DNA of 64,000 bases. Origin: Reticulitermes speratus (lineage: Eukaryota > Arthropoda > Insecta > Blattodea > Rhinotermitidae). The stretch lies in the NCBI GenBank assembly GCA_021186555.1, contig JAJKFL010000011.1, positions 6,454,501-6,518,500 on the forward strand, written 5' to 3'. This document shows positions 1 through 11,362 of the stretch, in pieces (the stretch's first letter is position 1; the number at the start of each line of letters is the position of its first letter). The position numbers were made by a program, and so were the translations under genes. Under the pieces are notes generated by a model that was not told the origin of the DNA, did no database searches, and saw only the letters and a list, made by a program, of their open reading frames with translations.

Positions 1-1170
1 TGGTTTGGTGTGTCTGTGGTGTCTGGTGTCACCGGCTGACCAACAGTAATCCTTCCACCTCCACTGGCACTGAATCCACCCTGCTGAGCCCAGCACCTGG
101 TTCACACTCTCGACATCTTTGTTTTCTTACTGTTGACACCTCCCTAAAATACTGTGCGTGATATTCCCACCACAGGGCAAGATATTTATTGTCACCACTT
201 AGCCTGGAACTTGGGTTTTTAAGGGTCGTCCGTTTGTGATACTGTAGAATATCTAGACCATAGGAACCTGTCCTGATGTTTTTCTGCCCCCTTTATCCGT
301 ACGCTACTGTATGTCACGCTACTTGCTACACAACCGTACAGTTGCATATAAAATAGTACCCTCCCCTTTAAAAATCTCACGTACCTTCAAGCATTAGTCA
401 TATGTTCCTGTATAATATAATACAGTAAAGCCCTCTCTAAATGGGATTGAAGAAGATGGAAGCCTTCCACTTAATCAACTCCTTGCGTATGAATAGTCAC
501 GGGCCTGATACATTTGCATAACGTTTAGAAGGTATTAAAAGAAGAGAAATCGAGTAAGAGATGAGTGAAAAGATGGTCCACCTCTTTGCCTTTCCAAACC
601 ACTGATTCTTTTTAAAATATGCCAGCTAAAAGTTTCTTATAATATGTACAAACATTCTGTTCGACATTTATAAAACGTCATCATTATCATGATCATTGGA
701 ACAAGCGTGTAACGACTGTAAGAAGCCTTCACCCCGCCCTTCAGTTCTCTTTGCAGGACGAAAGGGCTACATGAAACTTACAAGCTCGATTTGTCAGTGC
801 TGCCATATTTGCAGTTTTTTTTTTTTTTTTTTTTTTTGGCATGACCTCAGTGGGCATTCCGTGTCTTAGTTTGGCGGGTTCTGCTTGCCGTAGAGTAGCA
901 TTGCTTTCGTAACGGAAGGGTATACCTGGCAGAGTTTCCCCTCAGTTTCTCTCGGTTTTTCTCAGTTTCCAGTTACGTGCCGAATAACAGGGAGTTAGCG
1001 AGTTTTTTTTTCTTTTTGCAGGATGCAAGTTTATCTTTGAGGGGAGAGCGATTGTGCAATGTTCTTAGTACTTTATTCAGCGTCGTTGTTTTCACTGCAG
1101 TTTCTACGCAGACACTAAAGAAAGAAAAAGGGTTTTTATGCTATTCGTACCGTGCATATTGTTATATTTA
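1..1170. other. No gene seen; unique-looking sequence with a T23 run
   Basis: I see no recognisable gene or repeat family here. A run of 23 T lies at 815-837. The open frame at 977-1306 has no recognisable motif, has low-complexity residues and runs into the hammerhead element at 1171 onward, so I treat it as chance. Confidence 0.5.
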
Positions 1171-1231
1171 TTGCATTAACCAAATTATGCATTTAATAAA
1201 ATATGTTCAGAAGTATAAAACTCTTATAAAA

Positions 1232-1271
1232 CTCCTACATGTTTCGGCACCGATGTGCCATCATCAGAGAG
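1232..1271 (-). ncRNA. Hammerhead-like ribozyme motif
   Basis: Read on the minus strand: helix I CUCU pairs with GGAG (one G-U), core CUGAUGA, an extra U, stem II GGCAC/GUGCC, then GAA, a palindromic ACAUGU in place of helix III, A17, and GGAG. All core positions are present. The short helix III fits hammerhead variants reported from Penelope-like elements, which act as dimers. Activity is inferred. Confidence 0.62.
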
Positions 1272-1463
1272 TTATTCTGAACAGCAGCTTAACTAGGTTT
1301 CATTAAACCATATAACTGCGTTGGTCATATAAAGTCTTTCCTTTGTATTTTCATAGTTGTAGGCGGTTTTTGTTTGTAGGGCATTTAAAATTGTTATGTC
1401 ATTCATACCGTGCATATTCTTATATTTAAGCATGCTGGCCTTAGAGACCTTTGTTCAGAATAA

Positions 1464-1508
1464 CTCCCTGATGAAGGCACTTCGGTCCCGAAACATGTAT
1501 GGAGTTTA
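1464..1508 (+). ncRNA. Decayed hammerhead-like motif
   Basis: Partner of the motif at 1232-1271. The core CUGAUGA, GAA and ACAUGU are present, but stem II has a C-C mismatch and an extra U lies between A17 and the 3' strand of helix I. Probably inactive. Confidence 0.4.
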
Positions 1509-1565
1509 TAGAAGTTTTAAGCTACTAAATGTATTTTAATAACTGCATAATTTTGTTAGTGTATT

Positions 1566-1865
1566 AAATAAAAAATTTAAAAATAAAATAAAAGGGAAAA
1601 GGTGTTTACGAATGACGAACCAATATGTGAGTAAGAGAAGTCATTCTGAAATATGTTGATGTTATATTCCGGCGTCTACGTGAATAAAAAGTGGAAAAAC
1701 GATCGTAGGTCCTTAACTGTTTAACCGATGAAGAATGTTACGATCTGTTTAAGAGTATGAATCAAAATATCGACTAAAATTTTAGTTATTTTTTTGACTA
1801 TTCGTTACAGGAAGACATGAAGTTGTATAAAGGCACGGAAATAGAGCTGCGCGCGGAATATAGAC
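1566..1865. other. No feature seen
   Basis: AT-rich sequence between the foldback element and the 72-bp tandem array. Nothing recognisable. Confidence 0.4.
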
Positions 1866-2380
1866 TTCACTAAACAACCTTGATTTCAGGCTTCCGCCAC
1901 AATGTTGATTATAATATCCCAGAAGAGCGCAGATTTCTTCACTAAACAACTCTGATTTCAGGCTTCCGCCACAATTTGATTATAATATCCCAGAAGAGCG
2001 CAGATTTCTTCACTAAACAACCTTGATTTCAGGCTTCCGCCACAATGTTGATTATAATATCCCAGAAGAGCGCAGATTTCTTCACTAAACAACCTTGATT
2101 TTAGGCTTCCGCCACAATGTTGATTATAATATCCCAGAAGAGCGCAGATTTCTTCACTAAACAACCTTGATTTCAGGCTTCCGCCACAATGTTGATTATA
2201 ATATCCCAGAAGAGCGCAGATTTCTTCACTAAACAACCTTGATTTCAGGCTTGCGCCACAATGTTGATTATAATATCCCAGAAGAGCGCAGATTTCTTCA
2301 CTAAACAACCTTGATTTCAGGCTTGCGCCACAATGTTGATTATAATATCCCAGAAGAGCGCAGATTTCTTCACTAAACAA
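1866..2380. repeat. 72-bp tandem array, about 7 copies, derived from a mobile-element end
   Basis: The unit is 72 bp and repeats about seven times with few differences. Because 72 is divisible by 3, the minus strand is open for 146 codons with a 24-residue period; I regard that frame as a by-product. The unit combines atatcccagaagagcgcag in forward sense with the reverse complement of a segment like atcaacatnnnggcggaagcc. Both segments occur in one orientation near the 3' end of the family II foldbacks at 43.2 and 54.2 kb. The array therefore looks like amplification across an inversion junction of such an element. Confidence 0.8.
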
Positions 2381-3899
2381 ATCCCATAAAGCAGACACCT
2401 TCTTGAATAACTAACAGTCGCTCACCTCCTCTATAAATTGTCCACATTTCACAAAACTCCCATGATCCATGAATACCGCTAGAATATGTTCTGAGGCAAA
2501 GGATCTTATTCACACTGATAAATGAGAGTTATTTTAATATTATACGCCCATCTAGATATGTTCTCCAAGCGGTCCCTTTTTTCCAGAACTTTCTTCTGTT
2601 CATAACACATGCCTAGTCCATCTCATACTCCTAGATTTACTCATTGTAATAATATTCGGTGAATATGACAAATTATGAATCATATTATTGTACAGTGTTC
2701 TTTAGCCTTCTCTTTTTTTTCTGTCTGTTAATTCAAATATTTCCCTTAGTGCCATGCTCTTAAATATCATAAACAACATATGTTCTTGAGATAATACCTG
2801 TGAATCCATATATAATAAACATTTTATTTGGAAATTTTCTTAAGTAATTCACCAATGAACAAATAAACTACATCATGTAAATGTAGAACTGAGATATTTA
2901 TTTCAGTCCCCATAACAGATTATTAAATCCAAACGAAAACAACTGTATATCGGATTTTTACTTTCTACTAAGATGTGACGCCGTTTCAATACTTAAGCCG
3001 TATCCGACAATCCCAGACAATGTAATATTCTCATCTTCAAGCGTCCATGGTATTTCAGACCTTGAGAATAATGACACTAAATATTCTCGAAACATCGAAA
3101 TCACACTACCCATTGACAGAGCATCATATCCCAAGACAAAGGAATCCTCAGCTACTCCACTCCGAAAACCTCCGAAATCACAAAATATCAATGCAATTTA
3201 TATATTATTTACTTTATATTTGTGGGAGATTTTTGCTCCTCCTTTTACTTTTCGGTCTCGCAAATGTACTATTTCCATGATGTTTAATTGCAAGAAATTG
3301 TATCTCTTTTCCATTCGAAAGTATTTTTAACCCATCACATTGATTTAGGGATAAAAACGACAGCAACTGAAGCATGTGCATAATGAGAAGCATAATATAA
3401 CACCAAATGTTGTGTTGGAAATTTTGTGAAAAGTTGATAGAAGCCTTCAAAGTACACTTATTTGTCATTGGTTTTGCTTGAAGTCACAATTATTACACTT
3501 TTTATAAGACAGCAACGAAAGCTGGATCCTCCAAATGAAAAACTAGAAGCAGAAACATAGTGAAGCACCAGAAATTTTATACCTTTCGTAAAGTTCCCAG
3601 CTTTTTACTTTGACAGCTGGAAAGTAGCGTAAAGAAGAGTTTAAGATTGTCAGTCGATTCAGTGTGTAAGATTGATTTACTGATAGTTTATAAGAACATT
3701 CTTCTCTGCATGATTTTATTCCAGTTAAAGCAATGAATACATGTTATTATGTAACCAAGCAGAACGTAGTAAAGGCATAATAAACAGTCTTTAAAATTTG
3801 TAAATTATCACTGGGAAAGGGGCTTACATTTATTTTTATTCAATATTACACTTTTAATGAAATTGCTGTTACGATGTAGTCAGTAAATTAAAATATATA
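2381..3899. other. No gene seen
   Basis: Overlapping short frames on both strands (2958-3468) show no known domain. AT-rich, no repeat family recognised. Confidence 0.4.
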
Positions 3900-4385
3900 C
3901 AGTGGAACCTCGAACTTCGAACACAATCCGTTCCAGGAGACGGTTCGACTTTCAAGTTGTTCGACTTTCGAGTTAAATTTCCACATAAGAAATAATGTAA
4001 ATTGAATTAATCCGTTCCAGACCCCCAAAATGTACCCAATATAAAACATTTTAAGTGCCTATTTCAAAAGATCATAATGATAAAACAAGTATATTTAATT
4101 TCAATAATTGAAAATTTTTATTTATAATAGTACATACATACAAAATATTGTATAATAATCAATTAATAATAATAGTAGGAGGGATATTACTGTTTACTGG
4201 AAGGTGAATTACCCTTTTTTCATCTGGACCAAGCAGAGAGAGAAGGCGACCACGTGACGACCACGTGATTCTTTGTTCGACTTTCGAGTTTTTGTTCGAG
4301 TTTCAAAACCGAATTTTCCTCGAATTTTTTGTTCGAGTTTCAAGTTGTTCGAACATCAAACCGTTCGAAGTTCGAGGGTCCACTG
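3900..4385 (+). mobile_element. pogo/Tigger-like MITE, copy 1
   Basis: A 486-bp element begins cagtggaacctcgaacttcg and ends with the inverse cgaagttcgagggtccactg, flanked by TA on both sides (3898-3899, 4386-4387). The CAGTGG terminus and TA target fit the Tc1/mariner superfamily, pogo/Tigger group. Short frames only, so it is non-autonomous. A second copy lies in the opposite orientation at 45173-45653. The inner part is rich in ttcgactttcgag motifs, which makes subterminal repeats. Confidence 0.82.
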
Positions 4386-4587
4386 TATTTTGTTTTCTTC
4401 TTCAATCCTAAACCATTTAACGTGAATGTCTAAAATCTCCTTTAAATCTACATGCATGTAGTAGCATACACTGTGCGACTTTCTTTGCGAGCAGCATTTG
4501 TTAAGGGGCTAGTAAATATGTCTTACTTTTAAAACCCCTATTTTATCGATAGATGTTTAACCTTCAAATTTAGATAATAATTTTAGG

Positions 4588-6667
4588 TGTGCACAGTACA
4601 CAGTACACGTCTGTGCACAGCCAACTGTACGTTTCTATGCACAGTCCACAGTACATGTCTGTGCACAGCCAACTGTACGTTTCTATGCACAGTCCACAGT
4701 ACATGTCTGTGCACAGCCCACTGTACGTTTCTATGCACAGTCCACAGTACACGTCTGTGCACAGCCCACTGTACGTTTCTATGACAGTCACAGTACATGT
4801 CTGTGCACAGCCAACTGTACGTTTCTATGCACAGTCACAGTACGTCTGGCAAGCACTGTACGTTTCTATGCACAGTTCACAGTACATGTCTGTGCACAGC
4901 CCACTGTACGTTTCTATGCACAGTTCCACAGTACATGTCTGTGCACAGCCCACTGTACGTTTCTATGCACAGTCCACAGTACATGTCTGTGCACAGCCCA
5001 CTGTACGTTTCTATGCACAGTTCACAGTACATGTCTGTGCACAGCCCACTGTACGTTTCTATGCACAGTCCACAGTACATGTCTGTGCACAGCCAACTGT
5101 ACGTTTCTATGCACAGTTCACAGTACATGTCTGTGCACAGCCCACTGTACGTTTCTATGCACAGTCACAGTACACGTCTGTGCACAGCCCACTGTACGTT
5201 TCTATGCACAGTCCACAGTACAGTCTGTGCACAGCCCACTGTACGTTTCTATGCATCCACAGTACATGTCTGTGCACAGCCCACTGTCGTTTCTATGCAC
5301 AGTAATGCTGTGCACCCCATGTACGTTTCTATCACTCCCAGTACATGTCTGTCCAGCCACTGTAGTTTCTTGCACATCCACAGTTCTGTGCACGTCCACT
5401 GTAGGTTTCTGCACAGTCACGTAGTTTCAGTCCACAGTCCACTGTGCACAGCCACTGTACGTTTTATACTGTCCACAGTACTTTCTATGCACAGTCCACA
5501 GTACATGTCTGTGCACAGCCCACTGTACGTTTCTATGCACAGTCCACAGTACGTCATGTCTGTGCACAGCCCACTGTACGTTTCTATCACAGTCCACAGT
5601 ACATGTCGTCACAGTCACTGTAGGTTTCTGTGCACAGTCCACTGTAGGTTTCTGTGCACAGTCCACTGTAGGTTTCTGCGCACAGTCCACAGTACATGTA
5701 TGTACTCAGTCCACAGTACACGTCTGTGCACAGCCCACTGTACGTTTCTATGCACAGTCCACAGTACATGTCTGTGCACAGCCCACTGTACGTTTCTATG
5801 CACAGTCCACAGTACACGTCTGTGCACAGCCCACTGTACGTTTCTATGCACAGTCCACAGTACACTTCTGTGCACAGCCCACTGTACGTTTCTATGCACA
5901 GTCCACAGTAGTTGTCTGTGTCACAGCCCACGTACGTTTCTATGCACAGTACACAGTACACGTCTGTGCACAGCCCACTGTACGTTTCTATGCACAGTCC
6001 ACAGTACACTTCTGTGCACAGTCCACTGTAGGTTTCTGTGCACAGTCCACTGTAGGTTTCTGTGCACAGTCCACAGTACTGTATGTACACAGTCCACAGT
6101 ACACGTCTGTGCACAGCCCACTGTACGTTTCTGTGCACTGTCACAGTACACTTCTGTGCACAATCATTGTAGGTTTCTGTGCACAGTCCACAGTACACGT
6201 CTGTGCACAGTCCATGTATGTTTCTCTCACAGTCACAGTACACTTTGTGCACAGCCCACTGTACGTTTCTATGCACAGTCCAAAGTACATTTCTGTGCAC
6301 AGTCCACAGTACACTTCTGTGCACAGTACACTTACATTTCTGTGCACAGTCCACTGTATGTTTCTCTCCACAGTCCACAGTACACTTTGTGCACAGCCCA
6401 CTGTACGTTTCTGTGCACAGTCCACGTGCACAGTCCACAGTACACGTCTGTGCACAGTCCACTGTATGTTTCTCTCCACAGTCCACAGTACACTTTGTGA
6501 ACAGCCCACTGTACGTTTCTGTGCACAGTCCAAAGTACATTTCTGTTCACAGTCCACAGTAAACTTCTGTGCACAGTCCACAGCACGTTTCTGCGCCCAG
6601 TCCACAGTACATTTCTGTGCACAGTCAACAGTACACTTCTGTGCACAGTCCACTGTAGGTTTCTGTG
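4588..6667. repeat. 2.1-kb satellite of 24/48-bp units
   Basis: The 48-bp unit consists of two related 24-bp halves, each centred on cacag...ctgtg or ctatg, so a near-palindromic TGTGCACA recurs every 24 or 48 bp. The left part (to about 5280) and 5700-5900 are regular; 5280-5690 carries many small deletions; the right part (from about 6000) uses variant halves such as gtaggtttctgtgcacagtc. Both strands are open in many frames because 24 and 48 are multiples of 3; none of these frames looks like a gene. There are no unique spacers, so it is not CRISPR-like. Confidence 0.9.
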
Positions 6668-7049
6668 TTTTCCTTGATGACCACTGGCGTTCATGGATCC
6701 ACAAAAATTTGATCTTTACTTTTAAGAGCTAGTCCTTTAAAGCGTAATGGTTGCTATAATTACCGCCTGCTTGAAAATAAAAAGCTCTGGATTTTGTCTA
6801 AACGTTGTATTTACATGTGTCGTATTCTCACAGTAAAGAGGGAATCGTTCCCTGAATGAAGTGAGCCGTCGCTTATGCGATATAATAGATGGGTGGGGGG
6901 GGGGGGTGTTGGGGAAAGCTGGGTCGGACAAGACTATTAGCAGCCTATCCTCTATTTACGAAGTTAAGAACCCAAATAACCGAATCCAGGCGATGTAGCA
7001 CAGAACAACTGATATAGTATAATTTTGACACAAAGTAAGTCCTAAGACA
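6668..7049. repeat. Possible old tRNA-like SINE fragment plus G-run
   Basis: Around 6735-6860, ttaaagcgtaatggttgc followed by ttctcacagtaaa resembles segments at 21870-21985 and, in its later part, 26970-27005, suggesting an old interspersed family. A G-rich run lies at about 6891-6906. No gene seen. Confidence 0.3.
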
Positions 7050-7051
7050 TA

Positions 7052-7129
7052 CAGGGCATACACAAAAGAATGGTGCGGTTGTAATAGTGAACACTATTAA
7101 AACCGCACCATTATTTTGTGTATGCCCTG
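7052..7129. mobile_element. 78-bp palindromic MITE, copy 1
   Basis: The element starts cagggcatacacaaaa and ends with its inverse, with TA on both sides. The arms (about 36 bp) are nearly perfect complements and include aatggtgcggtttt. Copies of exactly the same length lie at 27696-27773 and 28716-28793. The TA target suggests Tc1/mariner-type mobilisation. A transcript would fold into one long hairpin. Confidence 0.85.
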
Positions 7130-8479
7130 TATTTAAGCACTAAGTACACGTCTGGAGCTTCCACCACTTAACGAAGTCTGACCTGTGTCGCGTAAGCCTA
7201 ACTAGACCTAGGCTAGCCTAAGTGTAGCCGTCAGTAAATACAGTTCTGTCAGCTACACAATTGGCCCCAACAGAAGTACAGTATAGTACTTACGTTTCCT
7301 AAGTGTTATATTCAAGCTTTTACACACAAATACTAGTAATTCGGAATCGCTCTCCAGTAATTGCTCTGGGGGTTCGGAAGGACGGATCGGGTAATGCGTT
7401 CCTCGGATGACCGACGTTTCAGTGTAGCACTAAAACCTTTACCTTTGTAGTGGAGACGGTGGGTAGGAATTTAAGTTTTTAAATATTTGCAACTAGGAGT
7501 CCTTGCTTCAGATTCATACTGCGGCGTCCGTTTCGTGTCTGACCTGTACTTTCTCAAACTTTCCAGTGCATTTTCAACACTGATTTATCAGGTGCATGTC
7601 CTAAAGGAGATAATGGGTCGCTTTTTGTGTTTAGAAGTCGCTGTGTTCCAAATACTCTTTGGTCCACACTGACACAGCACACAATTTGCTTCGTGTCTAC
7701 CATAAATCCGACAAATATGTTCAATAAAAAGTATCCCTTTAAGGCTTCATTTGCAGAGATGAGTGATATATTTTTAAAATTCAACAGCCAACTGTGTAAA
7801 TTTTTTTTTTGTATTGCCCTTATGAAAATTATAACATTTTATTTTAGAAATAAAGCTTCTTTGTGTATCATTATACCATTTGCAAACACAGTTGCTGGGC
7901 GGACGCACGTAGAATAAAGGGAATATTTACAGAAGTGTTGCATGTCGAAGGAGTATTCGTTTCATTTAACGAAGCTGTTGTGTTTTGAGACGGTTGATAT
8001 CTGTGATACATGATATGGAGATGAGACATCGCCTGTGTTTGTGATGCTGCAGCCAGCGGCCACTTTGCATCCGCTTCTTAATTAAACTAGAGGTAGCAGG
8101 ATTCATTGAAACTACTAGGCACGAGAGAATCATTTAACCTTGACTCTATCACATATATTATTTGTGTTAGTTCCTACTGCGTACACTGCGGATAGGGAGT
8201 AAATTATATTTTATTAGAGGCGATAAGTTTAAAAAAGAACAAGTATTTTGCATTTCCGAATACAATTCTCTTCGCCGTTTGTATTCAGGTTGTTCCCATT
8301 CTTAATTTAAACCGTATTCAAGAAATTTTACTGATATTCTCACAGAGGTAACTGCAATATGGAAGCAACAGGTTTCTTCTAAATGTTCAACACATCTTCC
8401 CATATGCATGGCGTTGCATACCAGAGATAACCTTCATCACATTCTAGAATCTTTGATAATAAAATTATATTAAATTAAA
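7130..8479. other. No gene seen
   Basis: The frames at 7487-7672, 7554-7784 and 7627-7917 overlap on both strands and show no known motif. No repeat family recognised. Confidence 0.4.
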
Positions 8480-8605
8480 TTTCAGACCAACTGATGCACA
8501 ACTAAAACCACTTTTATTGTAGCTTTTCTATAATTGTTAAAATTGTTAAAATTATACCCCTACACGTGTTTCGATCTTTGGATCATCGTCAGGGGTTTTT
8601 TTTTG
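8480..8605 (-). mobile_element. Penelope-like terminal fragment with hammerhead motif
   Basis: Sequence accaactgatgcacaact with ccacttttattgtagc is shared with the left arm of the element at 9099-9326. It runs into the minus-strand hammerhead at 8557-8595. Single arm only. Confidence 0.5.
8557..8595 (-). ncRNA. Hammerhead-like ribozyme motif
   Basis: Minus strand: helix I CCC/GGG, core CUGACGA, extra U, stem II GAUC/GAUC with loop CAAA, GAA, palindromic ACACGUGU, A17, GGGG. All invariant positions are present (position 7 is variable in the family). Confidence 0.68.
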
Positions 8606-9098
8606 CTGAAAGCTACTGTCACTTCAATCACATGATTTTAAATAGTCTAACGGCACATTAAAACTTATATATTATAAGTTAAAATCTTGTTAAAAGTCTT
8701 TGTTAAAAGTTGTATAATAGTTGTAAAAGTATTGTAGACAGTTGATTGTGGAAGTGCTGGCATGTAGAATCGTGGTATTTTGGGTTGTAAAATAAACGAT
8801 TTTTTAAGTAATATAGAATTTGTATATGTATCTGGTTGTTAACAGTATTAATTATTAATTTTCTATTTAATATATATATGAATGACTTACCATAAAATTA
8901 TAATTCCAATTTCCGTTTTATATGGGTGTAACATTTGATCTCTGAACCCAAGCAACTAAAATAAATTCTGGATGTTTGAAAACATGTGAAGTAAAGTAGT
9001 GTCATTGAGGATGACGTACACATAAGCGTCTGTGCAGTGAAGAAATTACTTTAATTTCACAGGCAGATGGATTAGCTAATTAATTCATTATAATATAA

Positions 9099-9326
9099 AT
9101 TTAATATTAGTATCACCGTGCATCTTTATGAATTAATAAATTTATAACCAACTGATACACAATTTAACCACTTTTATTGTAGCGTCTACATTATTATACG
9201 CCCCTACGAACGAGACCCCCTGAGGATGGATTGAGATCCGAAACATATGTAGGGGCGTATAATAATATAGACGCTACAATAAAAGTGGTTCAATTGTGTA
9301 TCAATTGGCTACAAATTTATTAATTT
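9099..9326. mobile_element. Foldback Penelope-like element with a hammerhead
   Basis: The left arm (from about 9130) and right arm (to about 9326) are near-perfect inverted copies. The left end carries accgtgcat, the inverse of the tail atgcacggt found on related elements. The left arm lacks its ribozyme; the right arm has an intact one (9216-9255). A direct repeat attataatataa flanks it at 9087-9098 and 9327-9338, but the AT-rich context makes this duplication less certain. Confidence 0.65.
9216..9255 (+). ncRNA. Hammerhead-like ribozyme motif
   Basis: Helix I CCCC/GGGG, core CUGAGGA, extra U, stem II GGAU/AUCC, GAA, palindromic ACAUAUGU, A17. All invariant positions are intact. Confidence 0.72.
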
Positions 9327-10329
9327 ATTATAATATAATTGCCTAGTATACAAGAATTAAAGTTAATAGTAAGAGGATCGATGAGAAAGTGTATGGCATC
9401 TGATTTCGTACGTAGACAACATAGATGATTCGGATTCTCTCCGGAAAATCCGTAGCCAAACGATTATCATTTCTTTCCAGAGCTGAAGAATATTTTTAAC
9501 GCTACAAACATAAAACATGTTGAAGTGGAAACATTTGTGACACTATGGCTGTTAATAGAGATAACGGACAACTGTCAACAGGGAAAAGAAAGCTTTGTCT
9601 TTCTGTAAGATAAATACCCAAACTTTGTGTAAAATTGTTGTTATAGCAGTAAATATAAACTACTGATTTTAGAGCCAGAAAATAAAGAACCCAATATATG
9701 CGCATTTAAACTTACTTTACGACAGACTCTCGTTTTAGCTGTAACTTAAGGAAGGCAGAAACCAATGTCTTAATGCGCATTTCCTTTGTTGTTTTTTTTT
9801 TACATCGTGATGCAATATGAGGACAGAATGTAAAGAGCTTCAAGAACTTTCCCATGAGATATTTATGTCTAAATGTAGCAAATGAAAATACGGAAGTTCT
9901 TTCTCTACCGTGTTGTCTGTCTTGAGAGAAGTGATGTATTGAGGGCGATGTGCCTCCTGCTGCGGCCTCCAAGAAGCTCTCTCGGTGGCCCTCAGGCTGG
10001 CAAGTCGTGACTGATAATCCGTGATCCTAGTCAGCAAGTCTCTCAGTCAGTAAGCACTCATCCAACAGTCAAACCTGCTCTCAGTCAATCAATCGCTTTT
10101 ATCAATTCGTTCCACCTCCCCGTCAGTAAGCTAAATATTAACTTCAATCAAATTGCTTGTCAATTAATGTCCAGTCATTACACCAGTGCAGTAATTTAAC
10201 TAAGTAATGGCTGATGCTTTCATAACACGAATGGAAGACTGTTCTCTTTTTTACAGCAAGAAACTCACACAACGTAAAATCAATTATTGCTCTAGTAATG
10301 CGTGAGAATATTATGTATTATATAAATAG
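9327..10329. other. No gene seen
   Basis: Short minus-strand frames between 9502 and 10037 show no recognisable domain. The stretch around 10000-10110 is rich in cagtca/cagtaa motifs. Confidence 0.4.
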
Positions 10330-10512
10330 AGTCGAACTCTGTTATAACGTCATGAAAGGGACTGAATATTTTGTGTCGTTATAAATGGGTGTTGTTATAA
10401 CCGAGCAGAATATTATTATGGTTAACAGTGAGGAATTAATTGGTATCACAGAATATCTGAGGCTATAGGCGAGGTGTCGTATAAACCGATGTCGTTATAA
10501 CGGTGTTCGTCT
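10330..10512. mobile_element. Short MITE with GTTATAACG termini
   Basis: The left end agtcgaactctgttataacg is matched by the inverse of the right end (agacgaacaccgttataacg). A third internal cgttataa motif is present. About 183 bp, no coding capacity. The termini resemble pogo-type elements; the target duplication is unclear. Confidence 0.5.
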
Positions 10513-10663
10513 GTGTGTGTATAGAGAGGATTCGAAAAAGGTATTTCCTAAAGCGAGTCGCTATTTCCCACTAGAGCAATGTTATAATTGGGTTTAATTT
10601 TCCCAAATGACAAAGAAACAATAAAAAATTGTAAATAAAACATTTTGTTGCCTGACGCGATAT

Positions 10664-10725
10664 ATACCAAATTTATATATATATAAATATATAAATTAAT
10701 TTTAAAATAAATAAATTCTATAAAA
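10664..10725. repeat. AT-rich simple sequence
   Basis: Tatatata and ataaata low-complexity sequence just left of the SINE. Confidence 0.6.
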
Positions 10726-11003
10726 TGTAAGGTACCTCTGCACACCATGAACTGACATATAGCTCCACTTTTCTTAACCTCGGAACTAGGTAAAGCTAAG
10801 TGATCAGCCTCACGCTGTGGCCACTGTAGAGTCGGGGAGACTTCCCGCGACACCCACTAATCAGGAGACTAGGTGGACCCCAGGGCCTGTCTGGACCTCT
10901 TGGAAAGGCAAATATACTTCCCCTGTCGGGAATAGAACCAAAATTCTTCGGTTGTCAATGCCGTTGCTTAACGGCTTATACCGACTGTGCCATCCCGGCT
11001 CAC
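10726..11003 (-). mobile_element. tRNA-derived SINE, family D
   Basis: On the minus strand a tRNA-like head has box A tggcacagtcgg (10980-10991) and box B ggttctattcc (10929-10939), as for an RNA polymerase III promoter. The body carries tgatcac and ctagttccgaggttaag, shared with copies at about 20 kb, 23.8 kb, 41.2 kb, 44.8 kb and 61.7-62.2 kb. The frame at 10817-11200 reads through this SINE and is not a gene. Confidence 0.7.
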
Positions 11004-11141
11004 TTTTTAACAGAAATGAGCTTATTGTCTTTATCTCCCTTTCTCTTGGCTTAAATGATTCCAGGGCACTGATTGTTTTATTACTGAGGATGGGCAGTTT
11101 CGCGTTCGGGCGAAAAGTGACGCGATTCGGTTTGCTCAGCG

Positions 11142-11362
11142 TAATGAGGTTGGATGAGATGGGAAGGGCATGTGGCACGTATGGGGAAGAAGAGAATTAA
11201 GTATGGAGCTTTTGTTGTGAAACTTGAAGAAAAATGGCTACTGGGAAAATCTACGAGTACGTTGGATTATAATACTGAAATGGATATCAGAGAAGTGGGA
11301 CGGAATGGGTGGGTCAGGACAGGGACAAGTGTCAGGCTGCTGTAAATGCGGATGTGAACATG
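11142..11362 (+). pseudogene. Degenerate LINE C-terminus (family 1)
   Basis: The translated segment RWEGHVARMGKKR and later MDIREVGRNGW match, with indels, the C-terminal part of the better copy at 62288-62782 ([26 protein letters not shown]). The reading frame shifts several times, so it cannot make the retrotransposon protein. It is directly followed by the TTGG-rich tract at 11363-11850, as expected if that tract grew from the element's 3' tail. Clade is not certain. Confidence 0.65.

Larger units (their letters stand above)
1171..1565. mobile_element. Decayed foldback element with two hammerhead motifs
   Basis: The two ends are imperfect inverted copies: a stretch near 1180 (aaattatgcattta) recurs inverted near 1540 (taactgcataattt). 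The arms hold a minus-strand hammerhead motif (1232-1271) and a plus-strand one (1464-1508), with helix I of each ribozyme facing the centre. This matches the Penelope-like foldbacks elsewhere in the window but is more diverged. I see no clear target duplication. Confidence 0.55.

Noticed and set aside
1958..2398. 146-codon minus-strand frame with a 24-residue repeat
   Set aside because: It is the translation of the 72-bp tandem array, whose unit comes from a mobile-element end.
4589..6732. Long frames on both strands (up to 567 codons) in the 24/48-bp satellite
   Set aside because: They arise because the unit length is a multiple of 3 and lacks stops. The residue pattern is only the repeat, it is open on both strands at once, and there is no start context or unique domain.
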